Shown here: positions 1-11,918 of the stretch, piece by piece
How positions within the stretch are numbered: position 1 is the stretch's first letter
Layout: each line of letters begins with the position of its first letter
Source: Cladobotryum mycophilum
Taxonomy: Eukaryota; Ascomycota; Sordariomycetes; Hypocreales; Hypocreaceae
Assembly: GCA_036429605.1 (NCBI GenBank)
Contig: CM071591.1
Span: 5,022,001 to 5,086,000, forward strand
Length of the DNA: 64,000 bases
Direction: 5' to 3'
Notes under the pieces: generated by a model
The model's input: the letters and a program-made list of their open reading frames with translations, nothing else
Told to the model about the DNA's origin: nothing
Databases searched by the model: none
Translations under genes and position numbers: made by a program

Positions 1-823
1 GTACAGGAGTCCACTCCCGAGGACACCATGCGCACATTGTTGGCCGAGCAGGATACCGTTGCCGCTCCGGCTGTCAAGTCGGCTATCAGCAAGCTCATCA
101 AGATGCTCGACGAGGACCCTGAGATTGACGTAAGTCGTTATCCCAACCACACACAAACACACAAACACACAGACACACAGACAGAAAAGATGACTGTTTC
201 GGATGATTTCGGATAGTTTTGACTTTTCCGGGTCGATAACCGTGAAACCTTGCAACTAACTCGTATGTTACAAAGGGTGTTCTGGGGTATTCGGAAGGCG
301 CCACAACAGCTGCAACCCTTGTTCTCGAAGAAAAACGTCTGTTTGAGGAAGAGGGCAGACCACGCCATCTCAAGGTAAGCAAAAGGAAAAAGCAACCCCT
401 TCCCTCGTGTCGTCTCATATCGTCTCATATGCATATGACGTCTCCATAACGGCCTCCCTCTCCTCCTCCTCCTCCTCCCTCTTTTGGAATAAGAACAACG
501 TTGCTAAGCTCTGTCTTATCTTTTTCTTTCTTGTCTTGCAGAGCGCCATCTTCTTTGCCGGATGGCCTCCCGTGGCCATTACCAAGGATGGAGTCAAGAC
601 CCTTTTGTCCGACGAGTGCGAGGAATTCATCGACCTGCCGTCATGTCACATCGTGGGCTGCAACGATCCGTACATTCACGGGGCCATGGCGTTGTACAGC
701 ATGTGTGACGAGGATACGGCCATCCTGTTTGATCACGGAAAAGGGCATACGGTGCCGAGGGACGAGCAGACGATTCTGGAGCTGGCCGAGTCCATTGACC
801 GCGTGTTCAACATGGCGAAGTGA
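1..823 (+). CDS. FSH-family serine hydrolase, 3' part (5' end outside window)
   Basis: Three exons are visible: 1-129, 276-374 and 542-823, joined through introns with GTAAGT and GTAAGC donors, all in frame. The alpha/beta-hydrolase signature is intact. The nucleophile elbow GYSEGA opens exon 2, the acid residue lies in GCNDP, and the catalytic histidine in KGHTVPRD near the C-terminus. This spacing fits the fungal FSH1 / LovG-like family of small esterases or thioesterases, usually about 250-280 residues, so roughly the N-terminal third is missing here. The substrate cannot be read from the sequence. Some relatives release polyketides from synthases, but no synthase is in this window, so that role is not implied. 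The stop is TGA at 821-823. Confidence 0.82.
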
Positions 824-2926
824 TGGACGGACTGGGGCCCCCGGGGAGAAAATGTGCCTGTACACGCTGTCCTTGCATGCGTGTCACAGGAGGATTCTTT
901 GTATCACCTACCTATTCAGTCTGGCCTAATGACATTATCCATAGTAGACCATGTAGTACAATTATTAGACAAAGAGTATACAATGCATAATCATTTTGAT
1001 GAAGACGTCATCAACTAGCATCAATGCCAACGCCAGCACCAGCACCAAGATAATGGACCTCAAGGTCAAAAAACTAAACAAACCAACATCAGGCACTTGA
1101 GACATTTGTCCACGGTGCATTTACCCGACGGCATCACGCCATTCCGTCAACAAGACGAGGCGGGTTGATCATCCTGATAGTGTACCCCCCAGCGGTACTC
1201 GGGATATTACTAGGCGAGCATGTTAGAGAATAATACTACATAGTAAGTAAGTAAGCAAACCAAAAAAAGAACTACAAGAATTAGCGAAAGAGCGGATGGG
1301 AAACCCGATTTTGGTGTTTTGACAGCGGTCAAGTCCGGTATGTCTAGTAATAACACGTGGGGAGAAGGAAGAGAGACTTACTATCTCTCATCTGTCTCTC
1401 TTATCATGCAATTCCTTCTCATTCAGGCCATATAAGATGCTCAGCTATTAAGGATCCATAAAAAAATGTTGAGTGATCACGAGAGCAATGCGTTTTGTTA
1501 TCGTTATGCTATAGGCAGGATTTGGGTGGTACCCTATATGTGATGCCAACTATTATTTCCAAAAACGCTTTCTACAACACCGAGAGGGCGTGATTGACAT
1601 CCATGTTCTTCTTCTTCCCGTCTTCTCTTTTGTGGACTCTTGTCTCTGTCTCTAACTGACTAACTCTCTCTCACACCACCACCATGGATTGGGGAGGGAG
1701 AGAGAGAGAGACCCCTTCTTCTCCTAGGGGGTACCCGCATCTTGCTTCTAAAACAAACGCGCCGATTAACGTTGCTTAGCATATCGGGTAGGCTACATCT
1801 ATTTTATATGTATATGCACTACGGCTATCGCGGTCTCTTTTTTGGCGTCGCTTGGTGAGCGGCTTCACCTGAGTGAACATTGGGAAGACAAGACAAGGCC
1901 GCCGTAGGCATTCTCCGAGACAGATCGGCGGCAAACATGGCATCGTTACACTCTGGGCTGTTTTTCTCTCTTTCCTTCTCTCTCTCCTTTCCTTGTCTAG
2001 CTCCAGCTCAACTAAGAAAAAAAGGGAAAGAAAAAGATCTGTTCTTTTCTTTTCTTCTCTTCTCTTCTCGCACTAATCAACTTTACTTGGCCAGGACATC
2101 CATGGATCGTATCGGCTGCTACACCCAAAAGGGGTCGTCCTACTGGTTGGTGAAAAAGAAAGCATTCTAATCTCCCTCCCCCCCCAAAATCACCCTCTAT
2201 CGTCAGGCTACACGCTAAATCGGCGCGCATCATCTTATTGAGACACGAGCCGCGGTGGGAAGGACGAGGAGATTTCCGGTGGGAAAAAATAAAATAAAAT
2301 GGTAACGAGCGGTTTACCGTAGTCGTATCCGAGATGGAACCTCCCTAACCCTCATTCACTCAATTTACTCATTCTTTGTTCTGTCTCCTCCCTGGCCTGG
2401 CCTGGCCTGGCCCTCCCTTTTCTCTCTCGTTAATTTATTACCTCCCACGTGATACGGATCATAATAATAATAATAGTAATACTAAATTTCTTTAGCGAGC
2501 GAAAAAGGGAAAGAGAGAAAAATAAATTGAACCAGAAAAGGGCGGGAAAACGGGGGGGTCTCATATCTGTTCTAGTACATCCCATTCTCGAGTCTTCTTC
2601 TCTTGACTCCGTCCAAAAAAAAAAAAAGGTCCCCCTTCGCATCTCCAAGTCTCCATAGTTGCTGTTCCCTCCGGGCAGAATCCACAAAACCCCATATTCC
2701 TCTCCCGTGTGTCGGTCCCGGCATATTCCTCACCGAGTGTTCAGATCAGAAACATAGCCGTTGCTTCTTTTTTCTTTCTCCTCTCTCTCTACCATCTACT
2801 ACTGCAAGGAGTAACTAACGACGAAGAAGAAGAGACGAAGAAAGGGAGGAAGAGACACACACAGTCTTGTCTTTTCTTTGGCTCTCTTTCTCCTTGCTTT
2901 GCTTTGCTTTGCTGTGTTGTTTCGCA
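824..2926. other. intergenic, no gene seen; UGT promoter and leader
   Basis: No convincing reading frame. The stretch is CT-rich with purine/pyrimidine runs. It contains four tandem CCTGG copies at 2391-2410 and ends in a CTTTG-repeat leader just before the glycosyltransferase ATG. The short open frames here are low-complexity and overlap on both strands. Confidence 0.6.
2391..2410. repeat. (CCTGG)4 tandem repeat
   Basis: Four perfect copies of a pentamer lie about 520 bp upstream of the glycosyltransferase start. No function can be assigned. Confidence 0.8.
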
Positions 2927-4692
2927 ATGTCCTCATCCAGCCTCCCTGGCAAGGCCCGCAAGTTCCTCTTCATCACCAATGTCGATCGCGGCGAGGCCAA
3001 TGTCTGCCTGGCCGCCGCCTACGCCCTCATCCAGGCGGATCCCGATGTAGAGATTCACTTCGCCACCTTTGCGGGCCTGGAGGACGACATCGAGGCCGTC
3101 TGGCGCCATGCCTGCCTCACTGTGCCCGGCGCGAAGCCAATCACCTTCCACAAGCTCAATGGCCTGCCCATGAGCGACGCATTGCCGGAGTGTATTCAGA
3201 GGAATGGGGTGCCCCGAGATTACGTCCTCAATGCGTCGCCGGGGTTCAGAAGTACGCCTCGTATCATCAGGGCCATCACGGCTGTCTTTGTCCCCTACAC
3301 GGGCCCGCAGATGGTGGATATAGTCACAGCCATTATCCAAATCATCGGAGAGGTCAACGCCGATGCCGTCGTCGTTAACAGTCTCATGAGTGCTGGGATC
3401 ACCGCCTGTTGGCATCTTGGCATCAGGTTCACTTGTCTCAGCCCAAACTCTATCAAAGAATTCACGGCACACCTTCAGCCGAGAGCCCAAGGTGTATGGA
3501 AATTCCCCACGTAAGTTTCTTCTCTCCTCCCTTGACGCCAAGAGTTGTTCAATGGCATTTCAAAATCCCCCGATGGAATGTGACACCATCATGACAACCT
3601 ACCTAATCCGAAAAATACTAACCTGTTGGTAGATTATACTCTGGCTTTCGATACCCTGTACCATGGTATCTCATCCCCGCCAACATCTACTACCTCATCG
3701 TCCTCATCATCGCCTTTCGCAGTGACAAAAACACCATCGAGGTAGCCACTCATCTCCAGTCCCAGATGGGCATCACCCTCAGAACCGCCATCGACTTCCT
3801 GCGCGGCATCCCACCCAACCTAAAGGTCATCGTCGGAACCCTGCCAGAGCTCGACTTCCCCCTGTCCGTCATCCCGCCACACATCTTCCCCTGCGGCCCC
3901 ATGATCCGCGCCGCCCCACCCATCTCGGAGTCGGATCCTGAGCTGGCGGGCTGGCTCGCCCAGGGCCCAACCATCCTCCTCAATCTCGGTTCGCTCTGCA
4001 AGATTAACGAAGACCGGGCCATTGAGATGGCCCTTGCGCTGCGTACCGTGCTAGACAAGGCCAGCGAGCAGTCATGGGGCGCGAGCCTGCAGGTCCTCTG
4101 GAAGCTGAGCAAGATTGGGGAGTACAAGGTTGTCGAGCCGGGCGCCACAATCTACCACATCCTGGAGGAGGAGCTCAAGACTGACAGGGTGCGCATCGTA
4201 AACTGGGTCCAGGCTCAGCCCATCTCTATCCTTCAGTCTGGTCACATTGTCTGCTCAATCCACCACGGAGGCGCCAACTCATACAACGAAGCAATTATGT
4301 AAGTCAAAATGATTCAGCACTTCATCTCCCTCCCTTCCTCCCTTGCTCCCCATGTTTCACCACCTCCGTCATCGTCATCATCGATATCTGACCAAAGTCT
4401 CAGTGCCGGCGTCCCACACGTCGTCCTCCCCCAGTGGACAGACTGCTACGACTACGCCAACCGCGTCGAGATGCTCGGCATCGGCCGCTGGGGCAGCAAG
4501 CAGGCCAAGCCCCGCTGGACGGCCCGCGAGCTCTCGCGCGAGATCCTCGACGTCCTGGTCGGCAGGAAGTCCGAGTCCATGAAGCAAAAGGCCCAGAAGC
4601 TGGCCGAGGTATGCCAGCAAAACGGCGATGGCGCGGCAAACGCCGCACAGATTCTGATTGCGGAATGTGACGAGAAAAGGTATTTGAATTAA
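2927..4692 (+). CDS. UDP-glycosyltransferase (GT1 type)
   Basis: Exons are 2927-3510, 3633-4298 and 4404-4692 (512 aa), with GTAAGT donors and phase-consistent joins. The start is the first in-frame ATG; the upstream open frame has only a TTG codon. The N-terminal half begins with a Rossmann-like strand (KFLFITNVDRGEANVC). The C-terminal half carries the sugar-nucleotide signature: NLGSLCKINEDRA, then NWVQAQPISIL, then HHGG at about residues 406-409. It continues across intron 2 into NEAI-AGVPHVVLPQW and the DxxDYANRVE segment that binds the UDP-sugar. A hydrophobic stretch follows the first intron (WYLIPANIYYLIVLIIAF), which may be a membrane contact. It should transfer a sugar from UDP-sugar to a small lipophilic acceptor; the acceptor is unknown. 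No PH/GRAM domain of the Atg26 sterol glucosyltransferases is present. Confidence 0.85.
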
Positions 4693-5333
4693 TCAGAGAC
4701 AAAAAGACAACCCAAAAAAAACTACAGCAATCGAAAGAAGAAGAAAAAAAGGGCATGTGAGACGTAGAAACAAAACCAGTGATTGTGATTGTGATGAGTC
4801 GGAAGGGAGGCAAGGCGACAGTTACGCGCCGGAATGATGGCTGGATGCTCTGTGAGACCATTGGCATAGCATTTTTTCGTTTTTTTCTTCCATTATTTCA
4901 TTACTTTATTTTATCTTCGAAATAATTGACATGTACAGATTTATAGAATAGAGTTAGAACATAGACGCGCAACATTCCTTTCTACATTATCCCTTGTTAA
5001 GCCCTTTAATATAGTATACCTACCCTAGAACTGGTGGTCTAAGAATGAAGTTTGTATCAGTTTAACCAGGACGAGGGGGCATGCAACCACCAAGACTCTT
5101 GATTGCCTGCTCTAAATAATTATCAATAGCTGTTTTAATCCTCAAATTGATCCCCATAGCTAGTCTAAGCGCCCTATCTATCCTTGGATGCCGTTATTCT
5201 AGATGATGTCCTTTGATCCCAGTGTGCTACTTGTAAACTCCAAGGTTGAGATCCCTACCCCTGCCTCATGTAGGTAATGTCCCCAAGCAAGCAAAAGAAA
5301 TGCCAAATAATCCGAAAACCTCTTCATCCATCT
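4693..5333. other. intergenic between convergent genes
   Basis: AT-rich 3' flanks of the convergent glycosyltransferase and SLIP-GC-like GTPase genes. No open frame or structure stands out. Confidence 0.6.
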
Positions 5334-8300
5334 TCACCCAGACGACGAGGCTATGGCCATTTTCTGGGCTTCCCATCGAAGCGGCTTCATCTCCAGCAGC
5401 AAACCCTCCTTCTCCGCTTGCTGCTGCGGATCAATCTTGTCGGGCGATAGTGCTAGGTGGACGTCGAGCCTTATCCGTTGTAGGACGTCGCTGAACTGGC
5501 CTGCAAGTCCGTTCCTTGTCTGCTTCATCATGCGCTCCTGGCGCTTCGACACCTTTTCGTAGAACTTTGGGAAGAACTTGCTGTACGTGATGCGCTCGCG
5601 CACCATGTCCTTTTGAACTCTGCTTGAGCCGGTGCCTGATTTTGCAGTTAGTTTAATAGGATGTCTCCTTGCTATGGTGTGTGTGCCATGCGGGATACGA
5701 GAGGAGAGGACGTACCTGTGACGGAAATGGCTTTCCGATATGTTGGTATCATTCGGCCGACGATGCAGGAATTGGAGTTGGACTCTAATGCGTACTGCCG
5801 CAAATGCCTTGGACGGAAGAAAAGTCAGCAGGGCGATTGAGCCGTATGAATGGTCCTCTTACTTGAGTCTCTTCTCAAACTCTTCCCTTGAATTGCCAAA
5901 TACGTACACCGAGTTTTTCATCTGAGCATCAACCGAACTTCTCATAAACGGATGAGCATAGCTGGGCGCCGCGTCTATAAAACCAGAAAGTCAATGTAAG
6001 TCATAGGACCCCCCGACAAAAGCAGACACTCACCAATGATCAAAGTCTCTAGCTCCTTGAGGGCATCTCTGACAGACTTGGAAAAGCGGTCCGCAAAGAC
6101 GGGGATAGACTCCTCGACGAGGTTCCACAAGGGACGCATATCGACGCGCATTGGCCTGATGATCTTGTTGTTCCAGTTCTCTGGGCCGCGACTTCTGGTC
6201 GAGTACTCGCCGTTGTTGCGGCGCCAGGCCCTGAACTGGTCTATTCATTACAGTAAGTCAAACAAGAACCCCTCAAAGTCGAGGACGTATGCCTTACTGT
6301 GGCTCCACTAAGGATGTGATTAGCAAAGTCTCTAGATAATATGAATGAATCATGGTGTTGCTCACCCTACTCCACTGCTGCCATTGACCTTCCGCTGCTT
6401 CTACCCATCGGGAGTGTCTCTCGTCTTCATCATGATTAATAAATGGCCTCCATAATTGATGGCTCTGCTCATACCTGCAAACTTTATGATCTGAGTCTCA
6501 AAGCAGGAATTAAAGTCTGAGATGAAAACGTCTATGGCTCGATGGACAGACGTTGTCTAACCAGCCAAGTCAGTAAGACAAGATAGACAGACGATGATCT
6601 GAAATGTTTACTTACCGTCTTATCCAGTGCTCCCTCAATCTTTTTGATGGACTCGGTAGATATAGTGTCACTGGCATACATCTCCACAGAGTTGATAACA
6701 CTCACCAGGGACGCCTCAAGAAAGTGTCGCGCCTCTCGTAGCTGGACGTCCGCCGCGGCAACACGGCAATACTTGCGAAGCTCCGGGACCCCACTGGCTA
6801 CGACAAACGGGACGTTTCCGTCCTCGCAGTGCTTTTCGTACCACTTGTTCGAGACGCAAAAGACGTCTAGGTTCTGGTTCGGAATATTCGCCGCGTACGC
6901 TTCCCGCAGCTTTTGCTTGACATGTTCGTTCCGCGCATCCACGAGCATGAGCTTGCACCTGTCAAGAGGAGATCGAATGAGCGTACAGTTATCCGAAGCA
7001 GGCCTGGAGATGCTACCTACATTTGACCCAATTCTTTCGCTCTCGCAGGATCTCCGTAGTCCTTTGCCACCGCGATATCTAGCTCAATTTGCTGCAGTTC
7101 CTTGAGACTGATTCGTTTACCGGGACCGCACAGCTCTCTCTTTGCCCTTGGCTGGTTGATTTCCTGCATTTCCTATTAGAGAGCTATTTTGACTTCCAGT
7201 TATTTCCGCGGGAAACACTTACATCAGTCTTTGTGCACACGACGGCAATGGTCATGGACTTGGCCGTCGACTCATCCCACTCCAACGGAATGTGGTGGGA
7301 GATGATGGAGGACAGGGAATCTTTGAGGGAACGATCGGTAGCGGCGCGAGAGATGTTGGTGACAAGTAGGATATTGCTACAGTTGACCAAGTAGTCCTGG
7401 GTTACTCGCACCCTGGCTAAATTCGTATCTTGTAGACCTGCATCTTTGTGAGCTTTTGTTCGGATAAGGTAGAGTTTGTTTGCCTACCGGGCAAGTCTGC
7501 GAGGACTATTCCACTCTTTAGAACCTGTGAGTCGAGATAGATGCTAAACTGTATCAGTAGAACGCAGCTTTGGCTTTCTTCATGGGCATGGGACGTACCG
7601 GATGATCTTGGTAAATGGCCACAACTCGTTACTCATAAAGATCTCCGTCTTCTCGCAGCGCTCGTCGGCGTTCCGAGCTGTGTCTGTCCAGGTCCCACTG
7701 AAATCACCTCCGGGCCACTTAATCTGGTGACACCATCGAATGAGCTGGTTCTCCGCCTTGATGAGGCCCCGGTCCGAATTGTCTTTTAGGAGATCATCGC
7801 TGAAACCATCGTGATGACCAAACGCAGCCTCTAGCGTAGACCATGCCTGTGCAGACTCTACAGACTCCGCAGACTCCGAAACCCGAGGACCGTCTCCCAA
7901 TCCATCGTACTCGTCTTGCGGGAGGTAGGCCTTTCGAAAACTCCACAGCAACTCCGTGACGAGATCCTCAATCTCTGGTAGGGACAAGTATCCGACCTCG
8001 ATGGTAATCGGCTCCGTGTGCGCCTCCGTCTTTTGTCTAAACTCGGTGACGACGGCCGTGCATGCAGAGCCCATGTCTCCCTAGAGGCTTCATTAGTACC
8101 AAGGTGATGGAGATTGTGAGCCGCCACCTACCGTCTTTGCGATGCCGGGAACATGAAGAAGCGAATTGATGAGACTACTTTTACCTGCAAAGGATGAGCT
8201 TTATCGTCCAGTACCGAAGCGACAAACCCCTCACCTGTGCCAGAGTCGCCCAAGACAGCAAAGGTTTTCGTGCTAGCAGGCTGGAAAGAGTTGAGCTTCT

Positions 8301-8604
8301 TGGCATCTTGCAGCAGATCCCTCAAAGCCTTGTCCTGGAGTATGCTTCCGGAATTCTCAATGGCGGTCACGGTCCGCTGTGCAGCTCTGACGCCCTTTTC
8401 AAGAATTTCTTGGAATTCGGGCGTGAAAAACTGATGAGCTGGTGCTGGCTCATCGATAAGTCTATATGGCGGCGGAGCCGACATCTTTTGCTTTACCACA
8501 GCCGGGGCCTTGCGTACGATGTTTGGAGGAGACGAATGCTCCGCACCCATGTCTTGTGCTATGGTCTTCATAATAGAACGAAGTGGGCCTTTTGAGGAGG
8601 GCAT
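5334..8604 (-). CDS. SLIP-GC-like large GTPase, 14 exons
   Basis: Exons, reading down the minus strand: 8604-8235, 8184-8132, 8080-7599, 7543-7488, 7437-7223, 7172-7021, 6958-6616, 6556-6475, 6424-6366, 6307-6298, 6240-6034, 5974-5863, 5807-5716 and 5635-5334 (844 aa). The G1 P-loop GDSGTGKSS (about 119-127) is split by an intron. G3 is DLPG (about 318-321) and G4 is TKTD (389-392). This set, with a long insert between G1 and G3 and an alpha-helical C-terminal half, matches fungal proteins annotated as nuclear GTPase SLIP-GC, a dynamin-related P-loop family. The vertebrate protein guards against illegitimate recombination, but the fungal role is not established. Introns are 50-62 bp where checked closely. 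Exon 10 is only 10 nt, and exon 9 has alternative acceptors one codon apart. Confidence 0.8.
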
Positions 8605-10000
8605 ACTGATGTTCTGATGATGCTGGATTGAAGAGAAATGATGAGGGTTGGGGGAGGAACAGGAGAAGAATGAGGGAGGAGAGAGATGAGAGTGATGAGA
8701 GGGATGAGAATGAGGATGAGGATGAGGAGGGGGAGAGAAGGAGGGGGAGACGAAGATGCCTTAGAAAAGGGGAGGGAGTTGTTTCTCTTGAGCAGAAAAC
8801 ATAAAGGTGAAAGGCATGTACAAAAGAGAATCTGCCAGCTGGCTGGACTGGCACCGGTCGACATGGATTTGTTCACCCCAAGGTTCGAATAAGAAGGATA
8901 GTTAATCACTGTTAACAGATGACCTCAAGACCAAGGCAAGGTTCGGGGAGGAACATAAATCTAAACAACAAAGGAACGAAAGACTATTCCACATCTCAAT
9001 TAACTCACATAGCAGTAGGTCCTACGGAAATTAAACAAAAAGGGTGAAGCATCGAGCTCTGATGGGGGAGATTACTAAAAAAAACCCTGATTGTCAACAT
9101 GCCTTCTAAAACATCGTGAGAAAATTGTCATAAATTAAATAAAAGTAGTAGATTTTTATTAAAGTATAAGAAATACACCTGTAGTCAGAAAGAATCTTAG
9201 ATATCAGTCTTTGCTTGCTCTTGATGTTGATTGCAATGCATCATCCCGGGGCATCAACCAGCGAGCCACAGATTTCGCAACCAACCTCAAGATGCAGGTA
9301 CAACTACAGATACAGGTGTATAAAAAAAAGGACCAATCAATTTCACCATCTTGCATGTAGCTCTTCATTTCACAAGTTGAGATAGCGGTGCTGCAGTGAT
9401 CACGTGAGAGGATGCATTGCCTTCTAAATCGTACCTTAGGGAGTAAACATTTGAACGCCCAATATGGTACATGGATTTGTATCCATTGTTCTTCTTCATT
9501 TCTACTATTTCTAACTATCCCTCTTGTTTCCAGTTATTGCTATTGTTCCTTGTCGTTCCTTGTCCCTCCTGTTCTTAGTTACTTGTCTTGCTTCTGTCTA
9601 TTTCTCTGCACCTGTGTATTTTGAACCCCTTTCACCATGAGCTCTAATCCAGTGTCCTTTTTCTTCCCGGGTGGCTCCACATGGGTCCCAAGAGGCTCTA
9701 CCTATTAAAAACAGACAGACAGCACTGCCAAGTGGACGAATCAACTACCGGACTCCTCAAATCCAGGTAAATGTAACAACAGTGAGACTTCCCATGACCA
9801 AAATGCAGACAATATCGGATAACAATGACACTTGGTCGGATGTAACATGTGAAAGCATTGTTCTCCATAATAGCGAAGATCTACAAGAATCTGCAGCAAT
9901 CACAGTCAAGTTCTAGCTATTTGGAATTAAAGAATCATGCATACGAAAAGTCAATTCACATCTACGTTCCATCAGTGGCGATATAATCTGCATGCACTCT
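8605..10000. other. intergenic; promoter side of the GTPase gene
   Basis: A purine-rich GAGGAT/GATGAG run lies directly upstream of the GTPase start. An AT-rich stretch follows at 9100-9200. The 81-codon open frame at 9671-9916 has no recognisable features, and I do not call it a gene. Confidence 0.5.
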
Positions 10001-10961
10001 GGTAGCATCGGATGGGAGAGGCATCGGATGGTGGCCGGGAGGATCAGACGAAACGAGCAGGTCGAGACAAACCCCCACAATCGTCGGTGAGGATATGGCC
10101 GCAGAGCCTCAGTGGTTGGTTTCGGCGTCTACCGGTTGCCCGTGGGGGGAAGATGGTTGGGCAAAAGCAAGGAAAATGAGGAGACGCACCAAACCGAGGG
10201 GGCGAGTGGGAGGGTCGCGAGCACATGTTGGGTGAACGACAACCAGTTGTTGTTGGGCACTCTGACATCGCAGTGCATAGTATAGCATAGCCTGGCATTC
10301 CAAGTGCGCGCGCGCCGACAACATGCCATATCGAGTACCATACCGTGGCGCGGGCTTGGCGTGGGATTTGAAATGTTGCTCCATGAGTCGAGAGCGTGGG
10401 GAAAATACCTTGCGGATTGACAGTACCGCGGGGCAATGCTACCGAAGCAAGATCGAGAGAGGATCGAGAAGAGGTCTTGAGGGAATTGTTCGACATGCAA
10501 AGTCCATACAAGCCCATCCAAGGTCTGTGAAATGGATTTGAGATGGCTTGGATGGCTGAGGAACGACCAAGAGGGAGGCATGATGACGTCGTTTCTGTCT
10601 CAAAACGCACCAGTCTCTCCGTGGCGGCCAGTCAAGTGATTGTGATGGTAATGGAAACGTCTCATCACCCGGAACTGTCACGATGTCGCATCAATCCACC
10701 CACCCAAGCCACCCCTGCTCGATAAGCTTGTATCGCGCGCAGCAGCATCTGGCAGCCAGCAGAGACACAGAGATTCGAGGTGAGAGGAGTAAGAGAGTGT
10801 CAGCGTGCGTGAGCGTGAGCAGCAGCAGAATGGTAGGGAGTGGGCGAGAGAGCGAAGCGTGGGACGTGGGACGTGGGAGGGGCGGCGTTGACTGCACGCG
10901 AGCGGGCCGTTTTTGCATGGTCGATCCAATGGGAGATGCTGGCCTTGACAGGTTCGCGTAG

Positions 10962-10982
10962 CACACACACACACACACACAC
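10962..10982. repeat. (CA)n microsatellite
   Basis: An alternating CA run of about ten units, interrupted at its end by CGCAC. It is non-coding. Confidence 0.9.
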
Positions 10983-11890
10983 GCACAGTACAAGTACCAT
11001 CTATAACGAGGTGTGAGCGTGAGTGCGAGCTCGAGTGTGGGTTAAACATTGGACTAGGAGGATTATGGTATCATGCGCGAGGTGAGCCGTGGGGAATGGA
11101 GACCAGCCGACTGAGTGACTGACTGAGTGAGTGCTTGTTTGCTTCTCTTTGACGATGGTTTACTCGTTTTGCTGATCAATCAAGATGGTTCTGTTTCTAA
11201 TCATGATCCGGCGTGTCCGGATGGTTGTCATCATCTCTTCGTAATTGAATGGTATCCTCTTCGTTTAAATCATGGATAAACTTGCCAATTCGATTTCGGA
11301 CCACGGATACAAGCTCGTAACAAAGTCCAAAACCAAAAAAAGAATAATTGGTAGGGAAACGCGCTTGTTCGGCTCCAATAGTCCAAAAAAAAAAGAGGAG
11401 CGAGCGAGCGAGAGAGAGACCGAGAGAGTGTCAGTCAGTGTGTGAGTGAATGAATGGAGTCTGGCATGGGGGATGCAGACCCGCAATTCCTTATCTCAAA
11501 GCCTGATAAGCCCTGTTTGAAGGCAACCCACCCGTCCCCTCCCTTCCTTCCCATGCCAGACAGACAGTTTACAGACCATGCTTTCCTTCCCTTTCCCTTC
11601 CCTTCCCTCCCATCCCATTGCATCCTTTCCCTTTCCACCTTCCTTCCTGTCAATCCATCTGGATGGTTATATACACGCCCCCTCCTTCCTCTTCCCATCT
11701 CTGTCACTTTTTACCGTTATCCCCCACAAAACCACTCCCCCGCGCCACTGGAAAGGCATCATCTTGGATGACGTTGACATGTTTTCACATGCTGCCTAAT
11801 GCGTTTCTGTCGCAACTTTGGCTATTTATTATTATTTGTTTTACCTTTTTTCTTTTCTCTTTTTTGACCTTTTTTCTCTCTCCCCCATTT

Positions 11891-11918
11891 CGCATGTCGC
11901 ATGTCGCATGTCGCATGT
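11891..11918. repeat. (CGCATGT)4 tandem repeat
   Basis: Four exact copies of a 7-bp unit in non-coding DNA. Confidence 0.9.

Noticed and set aside
10044..10610. 188-codon minus-strand open frame
   Set aside because: Other minus frames are open over the same DNA, there is no proper ATG and no domain pattern. Likely a composition effect.
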